Source: Taudactylus pleione (taxonomy: Eukaryota > Chordata > Amphibia > Anura > Myobatrachidae). Taken from it: a stretch of 64,000 nucleotides of DNA. Of the stretch, positions 1-15,640 are shown piece after piece. The stretch is from the NCBI GenBank assembly GCA_031769625.1, contig JAUIMM010000135.1:8545501-8609500 (forward strand), in the 5' to 3' direction. The notes beneath the pieces were generated by a model. That model was not told where the DNA came from, did no database searches, and worked only from the letters and a program-made list of their open reading frames with translations. Position 1 is the first letter of the stretch. Each line of letters opens with the position of its first letter. The translations under genes and the position numbers were made by a program.

Positions 1-981
1 TACATTACAACATCCATTATAACATTCTAACATACATTATAACATTCTAATATACATTCTAATATCCATTCTAACATTCTAACATACATTATAACATTCT
101 AATATACATTTTAACTTCCATTATAACATATACCATACATTATAACAATCTAATATACATTCTAACATACATTATAACATTTTAACATACATTTTATCAT
201 TCTAATATACATTCTAACATCCATTATAACATTCTATCATACATTATAACATTCTAGTATACATTATAACATCTATTATAACATTATAACATACATTCTA
301 ACATTCTCATATACATTCTAACATCCATAATAACATTCTAACATACATTCTAACATCCATTGTAACACTCTAACATACATTCTAACATTCTAATATACAT
401 TCTAACATTCTAATATACATTTTAACATACATTATAACATTCTAATATACATCCTAATATCCATTATAACATAATAACATACATTATAAATTTCTAATAT
501 ACATTCTAACATCCATTATAACGTTTTATCATACATTATAACAATCCAATATACATTCCAACATCCATTATAACATTCTAACATACATTATAACAATCAA
601 AAATACATTCTAACATCCATTATAACATTCTAACATACATAATAACATTCTAACATACATTCTAACATTCTAATATACATTCTAACATCCATAATAACAT
701 TCTAACATACATGCTAACATTCTTCTCTACATTCTAACATTCTAATATACATTCTAACATCCATTATAACATTCTAACATCCATTCTAACATTCTAATAT
801 ACATTCTAACATCAATTATAACATTCTAACATCCATTTTAATATTCTAATATACTTTCTAACATCCATTATAATATGCTAACATCCATTCTAACATTCTA
901 ACATCCATTATAACATTCTAATATACATTCTAACATGCATTCTCACATACTTTATAACATTCTATTATACATTATAGCATC
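1..981 (+). repeat. Module A, copy 1 (left end cut by the window, internally shortened)
   Basis: The marker tcttctctac is at 721 and the tctcacatac / tatagcatcc words follow near 943-979, as in every module A copy. Compared with the copy at 7.5-8.7 kb, the offset is 7558 bp at the window start. It becomes 7713 and then 7721 bp further in. The segment has therefore lost about 155-163 bp near position 60-110 and one 8-bp XY block near 350, just before the word ccattgtaacactc. The left boundary is outside the window. Confidence 0.8.
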
Positions 982-1775
982 CATTATAACATTCTAACAT
1001 CCATTCTAACATTCTAACATACATTATAACAATCTAATATACATTCTAACATCCATTATAACATTCTAACATACATTATAACATTCTAATATACATTCTA
1101 ACATCCATTATAACATTCTAACATCCATAATAACATTCTAACATTCTAATATACATTCTAACATCCATTATAACATTCTAACATACATTCTAACATTCTA
1201 ATATACATTCTAAAATCAATTATAACATTCTAACATCCATTTTAACATTCTAATATACATTATAACATCCATTATAACATTCTAACATACATTATAACAT
1301 GGTAACATACATTATAACATTCTAATATACATTCTAACATCCATTATAACATTCTAACATACATTATAACAATCTAAAATACATTCTAACATACATTATA
1401 ACATTCTAACATACATTATAACAATCTAATATACATTCTAACATCCATTATAACATTCTAACATACATTATAACATTCTAATATACATTCTAACATCCAT
1501 TATAACATTCTAACATCCATAATAACATTCTAACATTCTAATATACATTCTAACATCCATTATAACATTCTAACATACATTCTAACATTCTAATATACAT
1601 TCTAACATCAATTATAACATTCTAACATCCATTTTAATATTCTAATATACTTTCTAACATCCATTATAATATTCTAACATCCATTATAACATTCTAACAT
1701 CCATTATAACATTCTAATATACATTCTAACATGCATTCTCACATACTTTATAACATTCTATTATACATTATAGCA
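943..1775 (+). repeat. Roughly 0.8-kb tandem duplication inside the module A flank
   Basis: The word pair tctcacatac plus tattatacattatagcatcc occurs near 943 and again near 1739, about 0.8 kb apart. The same doubling, at about 0.8 kb, is seen at 26.2/27.0, 33.5/34.3 and 43.8/44.6 kb. The duplication is therefore older than the larger duplications that spread it. The copy at 47.7/48.3 kb has a shorter spacing of about 0.64 kb, caused by a later internal loss. Confidence 0.7.
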
Positions 1776-2347
1776 TCCATTATAACATTCTAACATTTAT
1801 TCTAACATTCTAACATACATTATAACAATCTAATATACATTCTAACATCCATTATAACATTCTAACATACATTATAACATTCTAATATACATTCTAACAT
1901 CCATTATAACATTATAACATCCATAATAACATTCTAACATTCTAATATACATTCTAACATCCATTATAACATTCTAACATACATTCTAACATACTAATGT
2001 ACATTCTAAAATCAATTATAACATTCTAACATCCATTTTAACATTCTAATATACATTATAACATCCATTATAACATTCTAACATACATTATAACATGGTA
2101 ACATACATTATAACATTCTAATATACATTCTAACATCCATTATAACATTCTAACATACATGATAACAATCTAATATACATTCTAACATCCATTATAACAT
2201 TCTAACATACATTATAAAATTCTAATATACATTCTAACATCCATTATAACATTCTAACATCCATAATAACATTCTAACATTCTAATATACATTCTAACAT
2301 CCATTATAACATTCTAACATACATTCTAACATTCTAATATACATTCT

Positions 2348-2746
2348 AAGTTCCATTATAACATTTTAACATACATTATAACTTTCTAATATACATTCTA
2401 ACATCCAATATAACATTCTAACATCCATAATAACATTCTAACATACATTATAACATTCTAATATACATTCTAACATCCATTATAACATTCTAACATACAT
2501 TATAACAATTGAATATACATTCTAACATCCATTATAACATTCTAACATACATTATAACATTCTAATATACATTCTAACATCCATTATAACATTATAACAT
2601 CCATAATAACGTTCTAACATACATTCTAACATTCTAATATACATTCTAACTTCCATTATAACATTCTAACATACTATCTAACATTCTAATATACATTCTA
2701 AAATCAATTATAACATTGTAACATCCTTTTTAACATTCTAGTATAC
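2348..2746 (+). repeat. Module C, copy 1
   Basis: Module C is defined by the variant word aagttcc (2348) and, exactly 377 bp later, cctttttaac (2725) followed by ctagtatac. The 377-bp spacing is the same in the copies at 28.7, 34.9, 45.2 and 49.0 kb. Between the markers lie ordinary XY and XXY blocks. Module C is normally followed by segments with aacaaacattataac and tcatccattttaac. Confidence 0.8.
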
Positions 2747-4481
2747 ATTATAACATCCATTATAACATTCTAACATACATTATAACATTCTAACATACAT
2801 TCTAACATTCTAATATACTTTCTAACATCCATTATAACATTCTAACATACATTATAACTTTCTAATATACATTCTAACATCCATTATAACATTCTAACAA
2901 ACATTCTAACATTCTAATATACATTCTAAAATCAATTATAACATTCTATCATCCATTTTAACATTCTAATATACATTATAACATCCACTATAATATTCTA
3001 ACATCCACTATAACATTCTAACATACATTATAACATTCTAATATACATTCTAACATCCATTATAACATTCTAACAAACATTATAACTTTCTAATATACAT
3101 TCTAACATACAATATAACATTCTAACATCCATAATAACATTCTAACATACATTCTAACATTCTAATATACTTTCTAACATCCATTATAACATTCTAACAA
3201 ACATTTTAACTTTCTAATATACATTCTAACATCCATTATAACGTTCTAACAAACATTCTAACATTCTAATATACATTCTAAAATCAATTATAACATTCTA
3301 TCATCCATTTTAACATTCTAATATACATTATAACATCCACTATAATATTCTAACATCCATTATAACATTATAACATCCATAATAATTTTCTAATATACAT
3401 TCTAACATCCATTATAACATTCTAACATACATTATAACATTCTAATATACATTCTAACATGCATTCTAACATACATTATAACATTCTAATATACATTATA
3501 ACATCCATTATAACATTCTAACATCCATTCTAACATTCTAATATACATTATAACATCCATTATAACATTCTAACATCCATTGTAACATTCTAACATACAT
3601 TATAACAATCTAATATACATTCTAACATTATAATATACATTTTAACATACATTATAACATTCTAATATACATCCTAATATCCATTATAACATAATAATAT
3701 ACATTATAACAATCCAATATACATTCTAACATCCATTATAACATTCTAACATACATTATAACATGGTAACATACATTATAACATTCTAATATACATTTTA
3801 ACATCCATTATAACATTCTAACATACATTATAACATTAAAAAATACATTCTAACATCCATTATAACATTCTAACATACATAATAACATTCTAACATACAT
3901 TCTAACATTCTAATATACATTCTAACATCCATAATAACATTCTAACATACATACTAACATTTTAACATACATTCTAACATTCTAATATACATTTTAACAT
4001 CCATTATAACATTCTAACATCCATTCTAACATTCTAATATACATTCTAACATCAATTATAACATTCTAACATCCACTTTAATGTTCTAATATACATTCTA
4101 ACATCCATTATAATATTCTAACATCCATTATAACATTCTAACACCCAATATAACATTCTAATATACATTCTAACATGCATTCTAACATACATTATAACAT
4201 TCTAATATACAATATAGCATCCATTCTAACATTCTAACATCCATTCTAACATTCTAATATACATTATAACATCCAATATAACATTGTAACATGCATTACA
4301 ACATTCTAATATACATTCTAATATCCATTATAACATTCGAACATGCAATATAACATTCTAACATACATTATAACAATCTAATATACATTACAACATCCAT
4401 TATAACATTCTAACATACATTATAACATTCTAATATACATTCTAATATCCATTCTAACATATACCATACATTATAACAATC

Positions 4482-5845
4482 TAATATACATTCCAACATC
4501 CATTATAACATTTTAATATACATTTTAACATTCTAATATACATTCTAACATCCATTATAACATTTTATCATACATTATAACATTCTAGTATACATTATAA
4601 CATCTATTATAACATTCTAATATACATTCTAATATCCATTATAACATTCTAACATACATTATAACAATATAATATACATTCTAACATCCATTATAACATA
4701 TACCATACATTATAACAATCTAATATACATTCTAACATCCATTATAACATACTAACATACATTATAACAATCGAATATACATTCTAACATCCATTATAAC
4801 ATTCTAACATACATTATAACATTCTAATATACATTCTAACATTCTAATATACATTCTAACATCCATTATAACATACTAACATACATTATAACAATCGAAT
4901 ATACATTCTAACATCCATTATAACATTCTAACATACATTATAACATTCTAATATACATTCTAACATCCATTATAACATTCTAACATCCATAATAACATTC
5001 TACCATACATTCTAACATTCTAAAATACATTCTAACATCCATTATAACATTCTAACATACATTCTAACATTCTAATATACATTCTAAAATCAATTATAAC
5101 ATTCTAACATCCATTTTAACATTCTAATATACATTACAACATCCATTATAACATTCTAACATACATTATAACATTCTAACATACATTATAACATTCTAAT
5201 ATACATTCTAACATCCATTATAACATTTTAACATACATTATAACAATCTAATTTACATTCTAACATCCATTATAACATTCTAACATACAATATAACATTC
5301 TAATATACATTCTAACTTCCATTCTAACATTCTAACATACATTATAACTTTCTAATATACATTCTAACATACAATATAACATTCTAACATCCATAATAAC
5401 ATTCTAACATACATTCTAACATTCTAATATACATTCTAACATTATAATATACATTTTAACATACATTATAACATTCTAATATACATCCTAATATCCATTA
5501 TAACATAATAACATACATTATAACAATCCAATATACATTCTAACATCCATTATAACATTCTAACATACATTATAACATGGTAACATACATTATAACATTC
5601 TAATATACATTCTAACATCCATTATAACATTCTAACATATATTATAACAAAAAATACATTCTAACATCCATTATAACATTCTAACATACATAATAACATT
5701 CTAACATACATTCTAACATTCTAATATACATTCTAACATCCATAATAACATTCGAACATACATGTTAACATACTAACATACATTCTAACATTCTAATATA
5801 CTTTCTAACATCAATTATAACATTCTAACATCCATTTTAATATTC
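4482..5845 (+). repeat. 1364-bp tandem duplication, left copy
   Basis: Marker words recur at a fixed offset of 1364 bp: ttccaacatcc at 4491 and 5855, ctagta at 4585 and 5949, attctaccat at 4997 and 6361, catgtt at 5761 and 7125. The junction is near 5846, where tatactttctaac...ttttaatattc runs straight into tacattccaacatcc. The left copy differs from the right by a few substitutions, such as atccatta where the right copy has atccgtta. The period is 341 four-base words, so the word register is kept across the junction. Confidence 0.88.
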
Positions 5846-7209
5846 TAATATACATTCCAACATCCATTATAACATTTTAATATACATTTTAACATTCTAA
5901 TATACATTCTAACATCCATTATAACATTCTATCATACATTATAACATTCTAGTATACATTATAACATCTATTATAACATTCTAATATACATTCTAATATC
6001 CGTTATAACATTCTAACATACATTATAACAATATAATATACATTCTAACATCCATTATAACATATACCATACATTATAACAATCTAATATACATTCTAAC
6101 ATCCATTATAACATACTAACATACATTATAACAATCGAATATACATTCTAACATCCATTATAACATTCTAACATACATTATAACATTCTAATATACATTC
6201 TAACATTCTAATATACATTCTAACATCCATTATAACATACTAACATACATTATAACAATCGAATATACATTCTAACATCCATTATAACATTCTAACATAC
6301 ATTATAACATTCTAATATACATTCTAACATCCATTATAACATTCTAACATCCATAATAACATTCTACCATACATTCTAACATTCTAAAATACATTCTAAC
6401 ATCCATTATAACATTCTAACATACATTCTAACATTCTAATATACATTCTAAAATCAATTATAACATTCTAACATCCATTTTAACATTCTAATATACATTA
6501 CAACATCCATTATAACATTCTAACATACATTATAACATTCTAACATACATTATAACATTCTAATATACATTCTAACATCCATTATAACATTTTAACATAC
6601 ATTATAACAATCTAATTTACATTCTAACATCCATTATAACATTCTAACATACAATATAACATTCTAATATACATTCTAACTTCCATTCTAACATTCTAAC
6701 ATACATTATAACTTTCTAATATACATTCTAACATACAATATAACATTCTAACATCCATAATAACATTATAACATACATTCTAACATTCTAATATACATTC
6801 TAACATTATAATATACATTTTAACATACATTATAACATTCTAATATACATCCTAATATCCATTATAACATAATAACATACATTATAACAATCCAATATAC
6901 ATTCTAACATCCATTATAACATTCTAACATACATTATAACATGGTAACATACATTATAACATTCTAATATACATTCTAACATCCATTATAACATTCTAAC
7001 ATATATTATAACAAAAAATACATTCTAACATCCATTATAACATTCTAACATACATAATAACATTCTAACATACATTCTAACATTCTAATATACATTCTAA
7101 CATCCATAATAACATTCAAACATACATGTTAACATACTAACATACATTCTAACATTCTAATATACATTCTAACATCCATTATAACATTCTAACATCCATT
7201 CTAACATTC
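5846..7209 (+). repeat. 1364-bp tandem duplication, right copy
   Basis: This is the right-hand partner of the segment at 4482-5845. It also begins a long-range copy: the same sequence lies 24820 bp downstream from about 30666. At that distant site there is only one copy of the 1364-bp unit. The tandem duplication therefore either arose here after the long-range copy was made or was lost at the other site. Confidence 0.85.
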
Positions 7210-7466
7210 TAATATACTTTCTAACATCAATTATAACATTCTAACATCCATTTTAATATTCTAATATACATTCTAACATCCATTATAATATTCTAACATC
7301 CATTATAACATTCTAACATCCAATATAACATTCTAATATACATTCTAACATGCATTCTAACATACATTATAACATTCTAATATACATTATAGCATCCATT
7401 CTAACATTCTAACATCCATTCTAACATTCTAATATACATTATAACATCCAATATAACATTCTAACA

Positions 7467-8702
7467 TGCATTACAACATTCTAATATACATTCTAATATC
7501 CATTATAACATTCGAACATACAATATAACATTCTAACATACATTATAACAATCTAATATACATTACAACATCCATTATAACATTCTAACATACATTATAA
7601 CATTCTAATATACATTCTAATATCCATTCTAACATTCTAACATACATTATAACATTCTAATATACATTCTAACATCCATTATAACATATACCATACATTA
7701 TAAAAATCTAATATACATTCTAACATCCATTATAACATTCTAACATACATTATAACATTCTAATATACATTCTAATATCCATTATAATATTCTAACATAC
7801 ATTATAACATTCTAATATACATTTTAACTTCCATTATAACATATACCATACATTATAACAATCTAATATACATTCTAACATACATTATAACATTTTAACA
7901 TACATTTTAACATTCTAATATACATTCTAACATCCATTATAACATTCTATCATACATTATAACATTCTAGTATACATTATAACATCTATTATAACATTAT
8001 AACATACATTCTAACATTCTCATATACATTCTAACATCCATAATAACATTCTAACATACATTCTAACATTCTAACATCCATTGTAACACTCTAACATACA
8101 TTCTAACATTCTAATATACATTCTAACATTCTAATATACATTTTAACATACATTATAACATTCTAATATACATCCTAATATCCATTATAACATAATAACA
8201 TACATTATAAATTTCTAATATACATTCTAACATCCATTATAACATTTTATCATACATTATAACAATCCAATATACATTCCAACATCCATTATAACATTCT
8301 AACATACATTATAACAATCAAAAATACATTCTAACATCCATTATAACATTCTAACATACATAATAACATTCTAACATACATTCTAACATTCTAATATACA
8401 TTCTAACATCCATAATAACATTCTAACATACATGCTAACATTCTTCTCTACATTCTAACATTCTAATATACATTCTAACATCCATTATAACATTCTAACA
8501 TCCATTCTAACATTCTAATATACATTATAACATCAATTATAACATTCTAACATCCATTTTAATATTCTAATATACTTTCTAACATCCATTATAATATTCT
8601 AACATCCATTATAACATTCTAACATCCATTATAACATTCTAATATACATTCTTTCATGCATTCTCACATACTTTATAACATTCTATTATACATTATAGCA
8701 TC
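7467..8702 (+). repeat. Module A, copy 2
   Basis: The module runs from tgcattac (7467) to tcttctctac (8442), 975 bp. The tctcacata word follows 220 bp later and the end is at tatagcatcc. Diagnostic internal words are gaacatacaatat, ataccatacattataaaaatc, ctagtatac, ccattgtaacactc and aatcaaaaatac. This copy carries the private ctttcatgcat variant, shared only with the copy at 33.5 kb. Confidence 0.88.
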
Positions 8703-9489
8703 CATTATAACATTCTAACATCCATTCTAACATTCTAACATACATTATAACAATCTAATATACATTCTAACATCCATTATAACATTCTAACATCCATTAT
8801 AACATTCTAATATACATTCTAACATCCATTATAACATTCTAACATCCATAATAACATTCTAACATTCTAATATACATTCTAACATCCATTATAACATTCT
8901 AACATACATTCTAACATTCTAATATACATTCTAAAATCAATTATAACATTCTAAATCCAATTTAACATTCTAATATACATTATAACTTCCATTATAACAT
9001 TCTAACATACATTATAACATGGTAACATACATTATAACATTCTAATATACATTCTAACATCCATTATAACATTCTAACATACATTATAACAATCTAAAAT
9101 ACATTCTAACATACATTATAACATTCTAACATACATTATAACAATCTAATATACATTCTAACATCCATTATAACATTCTAACATACATTATAACATTCTA
9201 ATATACATTCTAACATCCATTATAACATTCTAACATCCATAATAACATTCTACCATACATTCTAACATTCTAAAATACATTCTAACATCCATTATAACAT
9301 TCTAACATACATTCTAACATTCTAATATACATTCTAAAATCAATTATAACATTCTAACATCCATTTTAACATTCTAATATACATTACAACATCCATTATA
9401 ACATTCTAACATACATTATAACATTCTAACATACATTATAACATTCTAATATACATTCTAACATCCATTATAACATTTTAACATACATT

Positions 9490-10457
9490 ATAACAATCTA
9501 ATATACATTCTAACATCCATTATAACATTTTAACATACATTATAACATTCTAATATACACTCTAACATCCATTATAACATTTTAACATACATTATAACTT
9601 TCTAATATACATTCTAACATCCAATATAACATTCTAACATCCATAATAACATTCAAACATACATTCTAACATTCCAATATACATTCTAACATCCATTATA
9701 ACATTCTATCATACATTATAACATTCTAACATACATTATAACATTCTAATATACATTCTAACATCCATTATAACATTCTAACATACATTATAACAATCGA
9801 ATATACATTCTAACATCCATTATAGTATTCTAACATACATTATAACATTCTAATATACATTCTAACATCCATTATAACATTCCAACAAACATTATAACTT
9901 TCTAATATACATTCTAACATCCATTATAACATTCTAACGTACATTATTACAATCGAATATACATTCTAACATCCATTATAACAATCGAATATACATTCTA
10001 ACATCCATTATAACATTCTAACATACATTATAACATTCTAATATACATTCTAACATCCATTATAACATTTTAACATATATTATAACATTCTAATATACAC
10101 TCTAACATCCATTATAACATTTTAACATACATTATAACTTTCTAATATACATTCTAACATCCAATATAACATTCTAACATCCATAATAACATTCAAACAT
10201 ACATTCTAACATTCCAATATACATTCTAACATCCATTATAACATTCTATCATACATTATAACATTCTAACATACATTATAACATTCTAATATACATTCTA
10301 ACATCCATTATAACATTCTAACATACATTATAACAATCGAATATACATTCTAACATCCATTATAGTATTCTAACATACATTATAACATTCTAATATACAT
10401 TCTAACATCCATTATAACAATCCAACAAACATTATAACTTTCTAATATACATTCTAA
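9490..10457 (+). repeat. 540-bp-offset tandem duplication in module B DNA
   Basis: The block 9490-9917 is repeated at about 10030-10457 with an offset of exactly 540 bp. The word tatagtattc lies at 9821 and 10361, and the taatatacac and tccaacaaac words recur in the same order. By eye only a few substitutions separate the copies, such as acatttccaac versus acaatccaac. The acgtacattattac word of module B lies just past the left copy (near 9938). Confidence 0.85.
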
Positions 10458-11744
10458 AATCAATTATAACATTCTAACATCCATTTTAACATTCTAATAT
10501 ACATTATAACATCCATTATAACATTCTAACATCCATTATAACATTCTAACATACATTATAACATTCTAATATACATTCTAACATCCATTATAACATTTAA
10601 CATACATTATAACAATCTAATATACATTCTTACATCCATTATAACATTCTAACATACATTATAACATTCTAATATACATTCTAACATCCATTATAACATT
10701 CCAACAAACATTATAACTTTCTAATATACATTCTAACATACAATATAACATTCTAACATCCATTATAACATTCTAACATCCATTATAACTTTCTAATATA
10801 CATTCTAACATCCATTATAACATTCTAACAAACATTCTAACATTCTAATATACATTCTAAAATCAATTATAACATTCTATCATCCATTTTAACATTCTAA
10901 TATACATTATAACATCCACTATAATATTCTAACATCCATTATAACATTATAACATCCATTATAACATTCTAATATACATTCTAACATCCATTATAACATT
11001 CTAACATACATTATTACATTCTAATATACATTCTAACATGCATTCTAACATACATTATAACATTCTAATATACATTATAACATCCATTATAACATTCTAA
11101 CATCCATTCTAAAATTCTAATATACATTATAACATCCATTATAACATTCTAACATCCATTGTAACATTCTAACATACATTCTAACATTCTAATATACATT
11201 CTAACATTATAATATACATTTTAACATACATTATAACATTCTAATATACATCCTAATATCCATTATAACATAATAACATACATTATAACAATCCAATATA
11301 CATTCTAACATCCATTATAACATTCTAACATACATTATAACATCGTAACATACATTATAACATTCTAATATACATTCTAACATCCATTATAACATTCTAA
11401 CATATATTATAACAAAAAATACATTCTAATATCCATTATAACATTCTAACATACATAATAACATTCTAACATACATTCTAACAGTCTAATATACATTCTA
11501 ACATCCATAATAACATTCGAACATACATGTTAACATACTAACATACATTCTAACATTCTAATATACATTCTAACATCCAATATAACATTCTAACATCCAT
11601 AATAACATTCTAACATACATTCTAACATTCCAATATACATTCTAACATCCATTATAACATTCTAACATACATTATAACATTCTAATATACATTCTAACAT
11701 CAATTATAACATTCTAACGTACATTATTACAATCGAATATACAT

Positions 11745-13072
11745 TCTAACATCCATTATAACAATCGAATATACATTCTAACATCCATTATAACATTCTA
11801 ACATACATTATCACATTCTAATATACATTCTAACATCCATTATAACATTTTAACATACATTATAACATTCTAATATACACTCTAACATCCATTATAACAT
11901 TTTAACATACATTATAACTTTCTAATATACATTCTAACATCCAATATAACATTCTAACATCCATAATAACATTCAAACATACATTCTAACATTTCAATAT
12001 ACATTCTAACATCCATTATAACATTCTATCATACATTATAACATTCTAACATACATTATAACATTCTAATATACATTCTAACATCCATTATAACATTCTA
12101 ACATACATTATAACAATCGAATATACATTCTAACATCCATTATAACATTCTAACATACATTATAACATTCTAATATACATTCTAACATCCATTATAACAT
12201 TCCAACAAACATTATAACTTTCTAATATACATTCTAACATCCATTATAACATTCTAACATTCATAATAACATTCTAACATACATTCTAACATTCTAATAT
12301 ACATTCTAACATCCATTATAACATTCTAACATACATTCTAACATTCTAATATACATTCTAAAATCAATTATAACATTGTAACATCCATTTTAACATTCTA
12401 ATATACATTCTAACATCCATTATAACATTTTAACATACATTATAACTTTCTAATATACATTCTAACATCCAATATAACATTCTAACATCCATAATAACCT
12501 TCTAACATACATTCTAACATTCCAATATACATTCTAACATCCATTATAACATTCTAACATACATTATAACATTCTAATATACATTCTAACATCAATTATA
12601 ACATTCTAACGTACATTATTACAATCGAATATACATTCTAACATCCATTATAACACTCGAATATACATTCTAACATCCATTATAACATTCTAACATACAT
12701 TATAACATTCTAATATACATTCTAACATCCATTATAACATTTTAACATACATTCTAACATTCTAATATACACTCTAACATCCATTATAACATTTTAACAT
12801 ACATTATAACTTTCAAATATACATTCTAACATCCAATATAACATTCTAACATCCATAATAACATTCAAACATACATTCTAACATTCCAATATACATTCTA
12901 ACATCCATTATAACATTCTATCATACATTATAACATTCTAACATACATTATAACATTCTAATATACATTCTAACATCCATTATAACATTCTAACATACAT
13001 TATAACAATCGAATATACATTCTAACATCCATTATAATATTCTAACATACATTATAACATTCTAAAATACAT
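11745..13072 (+). repeat. 1328-bp tandem duplication, left copy (module B)
   Basis: The variant word ttcaatatac occurs at 11993 and 13321, and the C of acgtac occurs at 12610 and 13938, both 1328 bp apart. The related segment at 18.9-20.3 kb has only one copy of this unit. The period is 332 four-base words, so the register is kept. Confidence 0.85.
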
Positions 13073-14415
13073 TCTAACATCCATTATAACAATCGAATAT
13101 ACATTCTAACATCCATTATAACATTCTAACATACATTATCACATTCTAATATACATTCTAACATCCATTATAACATTTTAACATACATTATAACATTCTA
13201 ATATACACTCTAACATCCATTATAACATTTTAACATACATTATAACTTTCTAATATACATTCTAACATCCAATATAACATTCTAACATCCATAATAACAT
13301 TCAAACATACATTCTAACATTTCAATATACATTCTAACATCCATTATAACATTCTATCATACATTATAACATTCTAACATACATTATAACATTCTAATAT
13401 ACATTCTAACATCCATTATAACATTCTAACATACATTATAACAATCGAATATACATTCTAACATCCATTATAACATTCTAACATACATTATAACATTCTA
13501 ATATACATTCTAACATCCATTATAACATTCCAACAAACATTATAACTTTCTAATATACATTCTAACATCCATTATAACATTCTAACATTCATAATAACAT
13601 TCTAACATACATTCTAACATTCTAATATACATTCTAACATCCATTATAACATTCTAACATACATTCTAACATTCTAATATACATTCTAAAATCAATTATA
13701 ACATTCTAACATCCATTTTAACATTCTAATATACATTCTAACATCCATTATAACATTTTAACATACATTATAACTTTCTAATATACATTCTAACATCCAA
13801 TATAACATTCTAACATCCATAATAACCTTCTAACATACATTCTAACATTCCAATATACATTCTAACATCCATTATAACATTCTAACATACATTATAACAT
13901 TCTAATATACATTCTAACATCAATTATAACATTCTAACGTACATTATTACAATCGAATATACATTCTAACATCCATTATAACACTCGAATATACATTCTA
14001 ACATCCATTATAACATTCTAACATACATTATAACATTCTAATATACATTCTAACATCCATTATAACATTTTAACATACATTCTAACATTCTAATATACAC
14101 TCTAACATCCATTATAACATTTTAACATACATTATAACTTTCAAATATACATTCTAACATCCAATATAACATTCTAACATCCATAATAACATTCAAACAT
14201 ACATTCTAACATTCCAATATACATTCTAACATCCATTATAACATTCTATCATACATTATAACATTCTAACATACATTATAACATTCTAATATACATTCTA
14301 ACATCCATTATAACATTCTAACATACATTATAACAATCGAATATACATTCTAACATCCATTATAATATTCTAACATACATTATAACATTCTAAAATACAT
14401 TCTAACATCCATTAT
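13073..14415 (+). repeat. 1328-bp tandem duplication, right copy (module B)
   Basis: This is the right-hand partner of 11745-13072. Similarity ends near 14415, where this copy continues into tccaacaaac while the left copy enters the next unit through aatcgaatat. Only a few substitutions are visible between the two, such as taacattgtaac versus taacattctaac near 12378/13706. Confidence 0.83.
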
Positions 14416-14653
14416 AACATTCCAACAAACATTATAACTTTCTAATATACATTCTAACATCCATTATAACATTCTAACATCCAAAATTACATTCTAACAT
14501 ACATTCTAACATTCTAATATACATTCTAACATCCATTATAACATTCTAACATACATTCTAACATTCTAATATACATTCTAAAATCAATTATAACATTCTA
14601 ACATCCATTTTAACATTCTATTATACATTCTAACATCCATTATAACATTCTAA

Positions 14654-15640
14654 CGTACATTATTACAATCGAATATACATTCTAACATCCATTATAACAA
14701 TCGAATATACATTCTAACATCCATTATAACATTCTAACATACATTATAACATTCTAATATACATTCTAACATCCATTATAACATTCTAACATCCATAATA
14801 ACATTCTAACATTCTAATATACATTCTAACATCCATTATAACATTCTAACATACATTCTTACATTCTAATATACATTCTAACATCCATTATAACATTTTA
14901 ACATACATTATAACTTTCTAATATACATTCTAACATCCAATTTAACATTCTAACATCCATAATAACATTCTAACATACATTCTAACATTCCAATATACAT
15001 TCTAACATCCATTATAACATTCTAACATACATTATAACATTCTAATATACATTCTAACATCAATTATAACATTCTAACGTACATTATTACAATCGAATAT
15101 ACATTCTAACATCCATTATAACAATCGAATATACATTCTAACATCCATTATAACATTCTAACATACATTAAAACATTCTAATATACATTCTAACATCCAT
15201 TATAACATTTTAACATACATTATAACATTCTAATATACACTCTAACATCCATTATAACATTTTAACATACATTATAACTTTCAAATATACATTCTAACAT
15301 CCAATATAACATTCTAACATCCATAATAACATTCAAACATACATTCTAACATTCCAATATACATTCTAACATCCATTATAACATTCTATCATACATTATA
15401 ACATTCTAACATACATTATAACATTCTAATATACATTCTAACATCCATTATAACATTCTAACATACATTATAACAATCGAATATACATTCTAACATCCAT
15501 AATAACATTCTAACATACATTATAACATTCTAATATACATACTAACATCCATTATAACATTCTAACGTACATTATTACAATCGAATATACATTCTAACAT
15601 CCATTATAACAATCGAATATACATTCTAACATCCATTATA
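14654..15640 (+). repeat. Module B stretch with a 155-bp deletion relative to sister copies
   Basis: The acgtac words at 14654, 15078 and 15566 correspond to 20536, 21115 and 21603. The offset changes from 5882 to 6037 bp between the first and second. The missing 155 bp, about three 52-bp units less one base, are present near 20.64-20.80 kb and in the equivalent segment near 52.4 kb. The simplest reading is a deletion here near 14.77 kb. Confidence 0.75.

Larger units (their letters stand above)
5846..9240 (+). repeat. Long-range duplicated segment (partner at 30666-34060)
   Basis: About 3.4 kb here matches 30.67-34.06 kb at a constant offset of 24820 bp. Examples are atccgtta at 6000/30820, attctaccat at 6361/31181 and catgtt at 7125/31945. 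A single-base loss in the partner near 32650 (cttcattat for cttccattat) changes the offset to 24819. That offset then holds at tcttctctac (8442/33261) and the rare cttt-catgcat word (8651/33470). Similarity ends near 9240, where this copy has attctaccat and the partner has attctaacattc. Confidence 0.9.
10445..14760 (+). repeat. Left copy of the large 10-24 kb duplication, first half
   Basis: This region matches 17.69-20.64 kb. The offset is 7242 bp at its left end (attctaaaatcaat at 10451/17693). It becomes 7210 bp after a 32-bp block present here but missing at 18.3 kb. It then becomes 5882 bp, because a 1328-bp tandem duplication is present here only. Checks at 7210 bp are catcgtaac (11341/18551), acagtctaat (11481/18691) and atgttaacat (11527/18737). 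Confidence 0.85.

Noticed and set aside
721..735. tcttctctac as a polypyrimidine tract or splice signal
   Set aside because: It is too short, there are no exons around it, and it is copied only as part of module A. It is kept as a marker word, not a functional call.
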